From contig CAKZZS010000081.1 in the NCBI GenBank assembly GCA_937884975.1, forward strand, positions 1 to 21,874: a DNA stretch of 21,874 nucleotides, given 5' to 3'. The position numbers were made by a program, and so were the translations under genes. Below the pieces are notes generated by a model. That model ran no database searches and was not told the origin of the DNA. It saw only the letters and a list, made by a program, of their open reading frames with translations. Position 1 is the stretch's first letter. Each line of letters begins with the position of its first letter. This document shows positions 15,035 to 21,306 of the stretch, one piece after another. This stretch comes from an uncultured Clostridia bacterium. Lineage in GTDB: Bacteria; Bacillota; Clostridia; Oscillospirales; Acutalibacteraceae.

Positions 15035-15733
15035 CTATTTTTTATCTTTTTGAACGAATTTTTCATACAAATCGGGGCGTTTTTCCTTAGTCCTGAGTAC
15101 CGACTGCTCCCGTCTCCACTCGTCAATTTTAGCGTGGTGTCCGGATATTAAGACCTCGGGAACGGTTTTACCGCGCCACTCAAACGGCTTTGTATACTGC
15201 GGATACTCAAGAAGTCCGTCAAAATGACTTTCAAGCGAATACGCCTCTTCGTTGCGAAGAACGCCGTCAAGCATACGGGAAATACAGTCCGTAAGTATGA
15301 GCGCAGGCAGTTCTCCGCCTGTTACAACGTAGTCGCCTATGCTTATTTCCTCGTCAACGATTTCCTCAAGCACTCTTTCGTCAACGCCCTCATAGTGGCC
15401 GCAGAGAATTATAATATGCTCCTTTTCGCTTAAGGAAACTGCTTTTTCCTGTGTTAGCACCCTGCCCTGCGGCGACATATAGATAACATACGGTTTTTCG
15501 TTTTCGCCGCACAGCGACCTGTAGCAGTCGTAAATCGGTTGAGCCTGCATAAGCATACCCGTTCCGCCGCCGTAGGTTGAGTCGTCAACTCTGTTGTGCT
15601 TATCCAAGGTAAAATCACGGATATTGACGCAGTTTATCTCAACCTTTCCGCTCTCCCTCGCCCTGCCGATAATGCTTTCACGAAGAAAGGCGTTACACAT
15701 ATCCGGAAAGAGAGTCATAATGTCAATTTTCAT
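15035..15733 (-). CDS. trmD: tRNA (guanine(37)-N1)-methyltransferase TrmD
   Basis: TrmD makes m1G37 in tRNAs with G36G37, preventing +1 frameshifting. The 232-aa length is normal. The N-terminal knotted SPOUT domain contains GGGTGMLMQAQPI (about 55-67), CGHYEGVDERV (111-121) and GDYVVTGGELPALI (133-146). The catalytic Asp is D172 in HFDGLLEYPQYTKP. Its start overlaps the rimM end by 11 bp, so translation is coupled. The usual next gene, rplS, is absent here; ptsH follows after 251 bp. Confidence 0.97.
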   Translation of the reverse strand: MKIDIMTLFPDMCNAFLRESIIGRARESGKVEINCVNIRDFTLDKHNRVDDSTYGGGTGMLMQAQPIYDCYRSLCGENEKPYVIYMSPQGRVLTQEKAVSLSEKEHIIILCGHYEGVDERVLEEIVDEEISIGDYVVTGGELPALILTDCISRMLDGVLRNEEAYSLESHFDGLLEYPQYTKPFEWRGKTVPEVLISGHHAKIDEWRREQSVLRTKEKRPDLYEKFVQKDKK

Positions 15734-16253
15734 CTCTTATCTCCTCCGCGGCGGTAAACATACCCTTAATAGGTTTCACTTTTACAATTGAGTTATCCGT
15801 ATCAATTTTTTCGATAAACGGCTTTACTGCAGGGAAAAGGTGCTCCTCTCCGCTTTCGTCAACAATGTGCCATATATTGTTTGCAGGGTTTTCGCTCACC
15901 CTTTTTATCACGCCGTATTTTTTTCCTGTTGAAGCGTCATACACCTCGCAGCCGATTAAATCCTGAATAAAAACCGTGTCTGCAGGAACGTCGGAACGGT
16001 TAATATAAAGCACCTTATTGCGAAGAAGCTGCGCCTGTTCAATGCTGTCAACGCCCTCAAGCTTTAAAATCACGATGTTCGAATGGGGACGCGCGGCAAT
16101 AACCCCGACGCTTTTTTCACCCTTTTCGTCAAAGTAAAGCGTTTTGAACTGCTTTAAGAACGAAGGGCTGTCGCACCAGGGGTTAAACCTCATTTCACCC
16201 TTTATGCCGTGAGTCGAAACTATCTGACCGACCTCAAGAAACTGTTTTTTCAT
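15723..16253 (-). CDS. rimM: Ribosome maturation factor RimM
   Basis: RimM binds S19 and helps mature the 30S head. The 176-aa protein has an N-terminal barrel (about 5-90, EVGQIVSTHGIKGEMRFNPW) and a C-terminal PRC barrel (about 98-170, QDLIGCEVYDASTGKKYG). A GGAG site lies 5 nt before the ATG. It follows khpA by 51 bp, and that gap holds a hairpin (16274-16294). It overlaps trmD by 11 bp. Confidence 0.95.
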   Translation of the reverse strand: MKKQFLEVGQIVSTHGIKGEMRFNPWCDSPSFLKQFKTLYFDEKGEKSVGVIAARPHSNIVILKLEGVDSIEQAQLLRNKVLYINRSDVPADTVFIQDLIGCEVYDASTGKKYGVIKRVSENPANNIWHIVDESGEEHLFPAVKPFIEKIDTDNSIVKVKPIKGMFTAAEEIRDEN

Positions 16254-16266
16254 AATAACTCCGTAA

Positions 16267-16294
16267 AGGATAAAAGGGTGCTTTGAGCACCCTT
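16267..16294 (-). terminator. Weak terminator/attenuator between khpA and rimM
   Basis: A perfect 9-bp stem (16274-16282 and 16286-16294) has a 3-nt loop. On the minus strand the tract after it is TTTTATCCTTT, a broken U-run. This fits partial termination that would make rpsP-khpA more abundant than rimM-trmD. Confidence 0.6.
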
Positions 16295-16304
16295 AAAATC
16301 TCAT

Positions 16305-16538
16305 TTAATCAATGTCAACCTGAACGCGGACATTATCCCTGACCGCACGGGCCTTGATAACGCTGCGGATAGCCTTTGCTATTCTGCCGTGCTTACCGAT
16401 AACCCTGCTCATATCGTCTTCAGCAACGTGAAGATGATAAACAATAATGCCTCTTTCGTCAATTTCGTCAACAGTGACATTGACCGCATCGGGATTTTCA
16501 ACAAGTCCCTTTGCAATCTCGACAAGAAGCTCTTTCAT
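16305..16538 (-). CDS. khpA: KH-domain RNA-binding protein KhpA
   Basis: This is a small RNA-binding protein that in several Gram-positives pairs with KhpB and affects cell elongation and division through RNA. The 77-aa protein is essentially one KH domain, with the GxxG loop as GKHG (48-51) in VIGKHGRIAKAIRSVI. It lies between rpsP and rimM as in most Firmicutes. The gap from rpsP is 14 bp, so they are cotranscribed. Confidence 0.95.
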   Translation of the reverse strand: MKELLVEIAKGLVENPDAVNVTVDEIDERGIIVYHLHVAEDDMSRVIGKHGRIAKAIRSVIKARAVRDNVRVQVDID

Positions 16539-16552
16539 TATTCTGCCTCCGA

Positions 16553-16789
16553 TTATTTATTCTTGGCAAGAAGAGCCTTGACTGTCTCCGTCGGCTGAGC
16601 GCCGTTCTTAATCCACTTTTCAGCCTTTTCCATATCGATCTTAACCTCAGCGGGCTTCTTCATCGGATCATAGTAACCGATTTCCTCAATGAAGCGGCCG
16701 TCTCTGGGATAACGTGAGTCAGCAACAACCACGCGATAGAAAGGTGCCTTCTTTGCGCCCATACGGCGAAGACGAATTTTTACTGCCAT
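16553..16789 (-). CDS. rpsP: Small ribosomal subunit protein bS16
   Basis: This is a structural protein of the 30S body. The 78-aa protein begins MAVKIRLRRMGAKKAPFYRV, the standard S16 N-terminus, and continues with DSRYPRDGRFIEEIGYYDP. An in-frame ATG five codons upstream is rejected as the start because it overlaps GGAGGA, the ribosome binding site of the ATG at 16789. It follows ffh in the conserved order ylxM-ffh-rpsP-khpA-rimM-trmD. Confidence 0.97.
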   Translation of the reverse strand: MAVKIRLRRMGAKKAPFYRVVVADSRYPRDGRFIEEIGYYDPMKKPAEVKIDMEKAEKWIKNGAQPTETVKALLAKNK

Positions 16790-16869
16790 TTTTTGTTCCT
16801 CCAAAATATATATAGATTTTTATTATTAAACACATTTAAACGCTGTGTCGAATAAACGTTTTTCGGCTT

Positions 16870-18228
16870 TTACATCGGCATACCGCCGAAGCCGTTCATA
16901 TTACCGAAGCCCTTCATTTTTTTCATCATTCTTCTGCCGCCCTTACCGTTGAGCTGCTTGAAGACCTTCTGCATCTGTCTGAACTGGGAGAGAAGACGGT
17001 TGACATCCTCAACCTGCATACCGCAGCCTGCGGCAATTCTTCTTTTCCTTGAAGGGTTTATAATATCGGGATTTGACCTCTCCTTTTTTGTCATTGAAAG
17101 AATGATAGCCTGGGTGCGGTCAAACTGCTTTTCGTCAATATCGACGTCCTTGAGCTTTTTGCCCATACCGGGAAGCATTCCGAGAACGTCCTTCATCGGT
17201 CCCATTTTACGAACCTGCTGAATCTGCTCAAGCCAGTCGTTAAGGTCAAACTTATTTCTGCGAAGCTTCTCCTCAAGCTCAAGAGCCTTTTTCTCGTCGA
17301 GCGTCTGTTCAGCCTTTTCAATAAGCGAAAGCACGTCGCCCATACCGAGAATTCTTGAAGCCATTCTGTCGGGATAGAAATAGTCAAGCTCGTCTAATTT
17401 CTCACCCGTACCGACAAATTTAATCGGCTTTCCGGTAACGGCTCTTGCGGAGAGCGCGGCGCCGCCTCTTGTATCGCCGTCGAGCTTTGTAAGAACAAGT
17501 CCGTCAATGCCGAGCGCCTCATTAAACGCGGAGGCGACCGTAACGGCGTCCTGACCGAGCATCGCGTCAACTACAAGCAAAATTTCATGCGGCTTAACCT
17601 CGGACTTAATGTTTTTAAGCTCATTCATAAGCTCTTCATCAATGTGAAGTCGGCCTGCAGTGTCAAGGAAAACGTAGTCATAGCCGTGATCCTTGGCGAG
17701 TTTAACTGCTTCCTTTGCAATTGTAACGGGGTTTTCGGTACCCATTTCGAAAACGGGAACTCCCACCTGCTCGCCGACAACCTGTAACTGCTTAATAGCC
17801 GCAGGACGGTAAATGTCGCACGCGACAAGCAGCGGACGGTGATTTTCGCTTTTAAGCTTTCTCGCAATTTTTGCGCAATGAGTGGTTTTACCGGAGCCCT
17901 GAAGTCCGCACATCATAATAACCGTTGGCGGATGAGGAGCGCTTGTCAGCCTTGACTGAGTGCCGCCCATAAGCTCGGTAAGCTCCTCGTTTACTATTTT
18001 TATTACCATCTGGGCAGGCGTCAGGCTTTCCATAACCTTTGCGCCGAGAGCCTTTTCGGTAACTCTTAAAGTGAAATCCTTTGCAACCTTGTAGTTTACG
18101 TCGGCTTCAAGCAATGCAAGACGCACATCACGCATAGCCTCTTTAACGTCCGCCTCATTAAGCGAACCCTTTGAGCGAAGCCTTTTAAACGTAGCTTCAA
18201 GTTTATCTGAAAGACCTTCAAATGCCAT
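16870..18228 (-). CDS. ffh: Signal recognition particle protein Ffh
   Basis: Ffh is the SRP GTPase that, with 4.5S RNA and FtsY, targets membrane proteins co-translationally. The 452-aa length is typical. The N domain (1-95) is followed by the G domain with P-loop GLQGSGKTT (108-116), DTAGR (189-193) and TKLDGD (247-252). A Met-rich M domain (about 330-452) includes CGMQVEDVNRLLSQFRQMQK and ends in a Gly/Met-rich tail (GFGNMNGFGGMPM). It starts 3 bp after ylxM, and its GGAG lies inside the last ylxM codons. No FtsY gene or SRP RNA was seen in the window. Confidence 0.98.
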   Translation of the reverse strand: MAFEGLSDKLEATFKRLRSKGSLNEADVKEAMRDVRLALLEADVNYKVAKDFTLRVTEKALGAKVMESLTPAQMVIKIVNEELTELMGGTQSRLTSAPHPPTVIMMCGLQGSGKTTHCAKIARKLKSENHRPLLVACDIYRPAAIKQLQVVGEQVGVPVFEMGTENPVTIAKEAVKLAKDHGYDYVFLDTAGRLHIDEELMNELKNIKSEVKPHEILLVVDAMLGQDAVTVASAFNEALGIDGLVLTKLDGDTRGGAALSARAVTGKPIKFVGTGEKLDELDYFYPDRMASRILGMGDVLSLIEKAEQTLDEKKALELEEKLRRNKFDLNDWLEQIQQVRKMGPMKDVLGMLPGMGKKLKDVDIDEKQFDRTQAIILSMTKKERSNPDIINPSRKRRIAAGCGMQVEDVNRLLSQFRQMQKVFKQLNGKGGRRMMKKMKGFGNMNGFGGMPM

Positions 18229-18231
18229 AAT

Positions 18232-18594
18232 TTACTCCATTAAAGACGAAACCGTTGACTTTATTTTAACAATGCTGTCATTGATTTCCCTTGACTGAGC
18301 GCCGTTTAAATTCACCTGATTTATTTTTTCGGCGGCTGACTCAATATTTTCAAGTCCCTGACGCACCTGTTCAAATCTTTTTGCAAGTCCGAGCCTTTCT
18401 TCCATTTCAAAAAGCTGCGCTTCCGCCCTTTTTATTGAATCACGCACGCCCTGACGGGTAATGCCCTCATTTTCGGCAATTTCGGAAAGGGAAAGATCGT
18501 CATTATAATAATAGCCCAAAAAATCCTTTTGCTTAACCGTAAGCATATCGCCGTAAAAATCAAGTAAAAGTACAACGTCAAGATTTTTTGCCAA
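18232..18594 (-). CDS. ylxM: YlxM-family SRP-associated DNA-binding protein
   Basis: YlxM is a small sigma-70 region 4-like HTH protein encoded with ffh; in streptococci it modulates SRP GTPase activity. The 120-aa protein has an HTH near 40-65 (LSLSEIAENEGITRQGVRDSI) followed by a helical C-terminal half. The TTG at 18594 is chosen over an ATG seven codons upstream because AAGGAGGAGG lies 7 nt before the TTG and overlaps the ATG reading. The leader carries a hairpin with a U-tract just before this ribosome binding site. It is the first gene of the ylxM-ffh-rpsP operon. Confidence 0.94.
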   Translation of the reverse strand: MAKNLDVVLLLDFYGDMLTVKQKDFLGYYYNDDLSLSEIAENEGITRQGVRDSIKRAEAQLFEMEERLGLAKRFEQVRQGLENIESAAEKINQVNLNGAQSREINDSIVKIKSTVSSLME

Positions 18595-18613
18595 GACAAT
18601 TCCTCCTCCTTTC

Positions 18614-18649
18614 AAAAAAATACCCTGTAAAGCAATTCACTTTACAGGG
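18614..18649 (-). terminator. Terminator/attenuator in the ylxM leader
   Basis: A perfect 10-bp stem (18623-18632 and 18640-18649) has a 7-nt loop and, on the minus strand, a T-run (18614-18620). It would end transcripts from the lipoprotein gene. It also lies at the very 5' end of transcripts from the promoter at 18654-18682. Confidence 0.85.
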
Positions 18650-18653
18650 CGAT

Positions 18654-18682
18654 ATTATACTAAATATATTTTGCTTTGTCAA
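18654..18682 (-). promoter_or_regulatory. Consensus promoter of the ylxM-ffh operon
   Basis: TTGACA (18677-18682), a 17-bp spacer and TATAAT (18654-18659) on the minus strand match the sigma-A consensus exactly. A second TTGACAAA lies 22 bp further upstream, with no good -10. The predicted start (about 18647) falls inside the hairpin at 18623-18649. Confidence 0.85.
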
Positions 18683-18736
18683 TAGTAAAATTGAATTTTG
18701 TCAAGTATTTTTACTTAACAGTCATCCGTTTTTCTT

Positions 18737-19324
18737 TTACCACGCGTTAATAACGCCGTCGTTACTCAACTTATTCTCGTCAACAACTCCGTCAATACCT
18801 TCGAACGAAAGCTCCTCCGTTGTTCCTGTTGTATCGGTTGTATCGGTCGAAGCAGTCGGGTCTGTCGGGTTATTACCCGAGGTGGGCTGGGTCGGGTCGG
18901 CAGGATTAGTCGGGTTAGTCGGATTAGCAGGGTTTGTAGTTGAGCCTGCTGCAGTTGTCCCGTTTGAAGAGCCGCCGGGCTGAGTAGTCCCCTGGGTTGA
19001 GGAGGGAGTCGAAGCGGTATCGTCCTTAACAACGGGAGCGATTTCTCCGCTTTCGTTTGTTGTATACGCCGCAGACGTAGTGTCGCCGATTTTATATTCG
19101 CCGTTCTTATTTGTTTCCTCGGGCTTTACAAAATGGGTTTCTCCGCCGTATTCAATGCCGTCAACCTCATAAGTCGGATCAGTATAGTAAAGCGAGCCGT
19201 TTTCGTCAGTCTCAACGGAAACCAGTTTTTCGTCGGTTTCCTTTTTCTTACACGCCGCAAAAATTCCGACGCAGAAAACGAGCAGACAGATAACTGCGAT
19301 TATTCTAACTTTGTTTGAATTCAT
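18737..19324 (-). CDS. Predicted lipoprotein with Thr/Pro/Asn-rich region
   Basis: The 195-aa protein has a lipoprotein signal (hydrophobic 8-24, then FAAC with lipid Cys25). This is followed by a basic KKK and a short folded-looking segment (about 33-90, SLYYTDPTYEVDGIEYGG). Residues about 100-168 are low complexity, with repeats such as NPTNPTNPADPT and TDTTDTTGTT, as in cell-wall spacer or mucin-like linkers. It ends with LSFEGIDGVVDENKLSNDG. The ATG at 19324 has GAGGAG 8 nt upstream; a TTG two codons earlier is too close. It has its own promoter and terminator. Function is unknown; it may be a surface protein. Confidence 0.8.
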   Translation of the reverse strand: MNSNKVRIIAVICLLVFCVGIFAACKKKETDEKLVSVETDENGSLYYTDPTYEVDGIEYGGETHFVKPEETNKNGEYKIGDTTSAAYTTNESGEIAPVVKDDTASTPSSTQGTTQPGGSSNGTTAAGSTTNPANPTNPTNPADPTQPTSGNNPTDPTASTDTTDTTGTTEELSFEGIDGVVDENKLSNDGVINAW

Positions 19325-19358
19325 AGCCAAATCTCCTCACCTTCAAACTGTCAAGAGT

Positions 19359-19387
19359 ATTTTAGCACACATTTTTTTAATAATCAA
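19359..19387 (-). promoter_or_regulatory. Predicted promoter of the lipoprotein gene
   Basis: TTGATT (19382-19387), a 17-bp spacer and TAAAAT (19359-19364) are present on the minus strand, with TGC directly before TAAAAT (extended -10). The leader to the ATG at 19324 is about 30 nt. Confidence 0.65.
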
Positions 19388-19465
19388 TATGAAATAAATG
19401 TAACTAAAGTGTACAAATCCCGTGAAACTGCGCAGGTTTAAAGACCGTTCCCTTCAAGCAAACGT

Positions 19466-19496
19466 AAAAGAAGCACCCACGGTTTGCGGATGCTTC
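19466..19496 (-). terminator. Terminator after tRNA-Leu
   Basis: An 11-bp stem (19470-19480 and 19486-19496) has two wobble pairs on the minus strand and a 5-nt loop, followed by TTTT (19466-19469). The plus side also ends in TTTT, so it may be bidirectional. Confidence 0.8.
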
Positions 19497-19501
19497 TTTT
19501 A

Positions 19502-19585
19502 TGCTGGTGACCGGACTTGAACCGGTACGGTGTTGCCACCGAGGGATTTTAAGTCCCTTGCGTCTGCCGATTTCGCCACACCAGC
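19502..19585 (-). tRNA. tRNA-Leu (anticodon UAA)
   Basis: This 84-nt class II tRNA on the minus strand has a 7-bp acceptor stem (GCTGGTG/CACCAGC) and discriminator A. The anticodon stem AGGGA/TCCCT has the loop CTTAAAA, giving UAA (19549-19551). A long variable arm CGGTG-GCAA-CACCG and the T-arm ACCGG-TTCAAGT-CCGGT complete it. The 3' CCA is not encoded. The discriminator A, long variable arm and anticodon UAA all fit leucine. Confidence 0.97.
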
Positions 19586-19601
19586 TTGAAATTGCTTAAC
19601 T

Positions 19602-19630
19602 ATTATATAAAACCGCGTTAAAAAAGTCAA
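19602..19630 (-). promoter_or_regulatory. tRNA-Leu promoter
   Basis: TTGACT (19625-19630), a 17-bp spacer and TATAAT (19602-19607) are present on the minus strand. They lie about 17 bp before the mature 5' end at 19585. Confidence 0.82.
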
Positions 19631-19777
19631 CACCATAATTTTCAATTTTTATAATGTGTTACGCTTAAAATTGTTTTTTATTTCTTCCTGACCGATTTAA
19701 ATTAAACCGAATTGAACATTTTAAGAAGATAAGGTTAATCTTGTTAAAAACTTGTCAACTTAATTTTTCCTGTTCTA

Positions 19778-19806
19778 TTGTAATATTGTATAGAATATGT
19801 TATAAT
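19778..19806 (+). promoter_or_regulatory. Predicted promoter of the plus-strand oxidoreductase genes
   Basis: TTGTAA (19778-19783), a 17-bp spacer and TATAAT (19801-19806) on the plus strand give a leader of about 60 nt to the ATG at 19873. A second TTGACT at 19828-19833 lacks a well-placed -10. The gap 19586-19872 otherwise holds only the divergent tRNA promoter and AT-rich sequence. Confidence 0.65.
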
Positions 19807-19872
19807 TATTTGTCAAATATATTCATTTTGACTAAATACTCTATACTTCATACTTTACGGAGGAATTGGTTT

Positions 19873-21306
19873 ATGTATGATGTTGCTATAATCGGTTGCG
19901 GAATTACGGGCAGCGCCTGCGCATATTATCTGAGCAGATACCGCCTGAATGTTGCCGTAATCGAAAAGTACAACGACGTTTGCTGCGGCACAACAAGAGC
20001 AAACAGCGCCATTATCCACGCCGGGTACGACCCCGTACCGGGTACAAATTGCGCGAAATACAACGTCAGAGGTAATTTCCTTACAAAGGAAATATGCAAA
20101 AAGCTTGACGTTTTATGCAAGGAAATCGGCTCTCTTGTAGTTGCGTTTTCCGACGAGGAAAAGGAAACTCTTAACGTCCTTTATGACAGGGGCGTTAAAA
20201 ACGGCGTTCCCGATATGGAAATCTGGGATAGAGAAAAGCTTTTAAAGGAAGAGCCTAATATTTCAAAAGAAGCAGTCGGCGCGTTATATGCTCCCACAGC
20301 GGCAATTGTAAACCCATGGGAATACGGTCTTGCAATGGCTGAAACCGCGGTGCGAAACGGAGTTGAAATTAAACTCAATACCGAGGTTAAGAATATTGAT
20401 AAAGCGGACGGACATTGGTTAATAAAGACCAATAACGGCGAAATTGAGGCAAAATACGTTATCAACGCCGCCGGAGTCTATGCGGACGTTATTCACGGTA
20501 TGGTTGCCGAAAAGACCTTTGAAATACTCCCCTGTGCAGGAGAGTACTACCTGCTCGATAAAAGCGAGGGCGAAAGGGTCAGCCGGGTAATTTTCCAGTG
20601 TCCCAACAAGCTCGGCAAGGGCGTTCTTGTGTCCCCGACGGTTCACGGAAATCTTATTGTCGGTCCTAACGCAATTGATTCGGACAGAGACGACACGCGC
20701 ACAACAACCGCGTCTCTCGACTTTATACGTCAGGCAGCTTCAAAAAGCGTTCCGTCAATTCAGTTCCGTGAAAACATCAGAAACTTTACGGGCGTCAGAG
20801 CAAATTCTGACACGGACGATTTTGTAATTGAATTTGCGGCTGAAAACTTCCTTGACGTTGCGGGCATAAAATCTCCCGGTCTTTCCGCGGCGCCTGCAAT
20901 TGCAGAGGCAGCGGTAAAAATGCTTTTTGAAAGCGGACTTGAATCAAGCGAAAAGGTTGACTTTATCGATACGAGAAAGCACCTTCGTTTCAAGGAGCTT
21001 TCAGACAAAGAAAAGAACGAGGTCATCTCCCGTAATCCCCTTTACGGCAGGGTTGTTTGCCGCTGTGAAACCATAACGGAGGGTGAAATCGTTGACGCGC
21101 TTCACTCCCCCATCAAGCCCGTTTCGCTTGACGGTATCAAACGCCGTGCAGGTACGGGAATGGGAAGATGTCAGGGCGGCTTCTGCGGTCCGAAGGTGCT
21201 TGAAATTATTGCAAAAACAAATGGAGTTAATTTCGAGGACGTGCTTCAGGACGGAGAAAACAGTTACATTCTTACCGGTCAAACCAAGAACGGAGGCGCA
21301 AAATGA
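19873..21306 (+). CDS. FAD-dependent oxidoreductase with [2Fe-2S] BFD-like domain, GlpA-type
   Basis: The 477-aa protein begins with a dinucleotide-binding fold (MYDVAIIGCGITGSACAYYL, GxGxxG at 8-13) of the DAO/glycerol-3-phosphate dehydrogenase type. A substrate domain follows, with ATGVRANSDT-like FTGVRANSD near 308. The C-terminal BFD-like iron-sulfur domain has Cys396, Cys398, Cys433 and Cys438 (CRC...GRCQGGFC). This layout matches GlpA-like proteins of Clostridia, which oxidise glycerol-3-phosphate or another hydroxy acid and pass electrons to a second flavoprotein. The ATG at 19873 is chosen for GGAGG 9 nt upstream and because the fold starts there. An upstream TTG in the same frame would only add a spurious hydrophobic leader. 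The stop overlaps the next gene's start (ATGA). The substrate is not proven. Confidence 0.92.
   Translation: MYDVAIIGCGITGSACAYYLSRYRLNVAVIEKYNDVCCGTTRANSAIIHAGYDPVPGTNCAKYNVRGNFLTKEICKKLDVLCKEIGSLVVAFSDEEKETLNVLYDRGVKNGVPDMEIWDREKLLKEEPNISKEAVGALYAPTAAIVNPWEYGLAMAETAVRNGVEIKLNTEVKNIDKADGHWLIKTNNGEIEAKYVINAAGVYADVIHGMVAEKTFEILPCAGEYYLLDKSEGERVSRVIFQCPNKLGKGVLVSPTVHGNLIVGPNAIDSDRDDTRTTTASLDFIRQAASKSVPSIQFRENIRNFTGVRANSDTDDFVIEFAAENFLDVAGIKSPGLSAAPAIAEAAVKMLFESGLESSEKVDFIDTRKHLRFKELSDKEKNEVISRNPLYGRVVCRCETITEGEIVDALHSPIKPVSLDGIKRRAGTGMGRCQGGFCGPKVLEIIAKTNGVNFEDVLQDGENSYILTGQTKNGGAK

Noticed and set aside
14954..15151. A plus-strand 65-codon ORF across the trmD end.
   Set aside because: It overlaps trmD in antisense, has no ribosome binding site and a low-complexity sequence.
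16790..16804. Five extra N-terminal codons for rpsP (MEEQK).
   Set aside because: The ATG-GAG-GAA reading is the ribosome binding site itself; S16 proteins start at MAVKIRLRR.
16805..16869. Short inverted repeats in the ffh-rpsP gap (AAACG/CGTTT, ACACA/TGTGT).
   Set aside because: They are only 5 bp with long loops and no U-tract; not distinguishable from chance.
19643..19679. A CAATTTT...AAAATTG inverted repeat followed by six T on the plus strand.
   Set aside because: The stem is only 7 AT-rich bp with a long loop, and no plus-strand gene ends upstream.
19741..19872. A 44-residue N-terminal extension of the plus-strand FAD oxidoreductase.
   Set aside because: It has no ribosome binding site, covers the promoter, and the FAD fold begins at MYDVAIIG with a good GGAGG before it.
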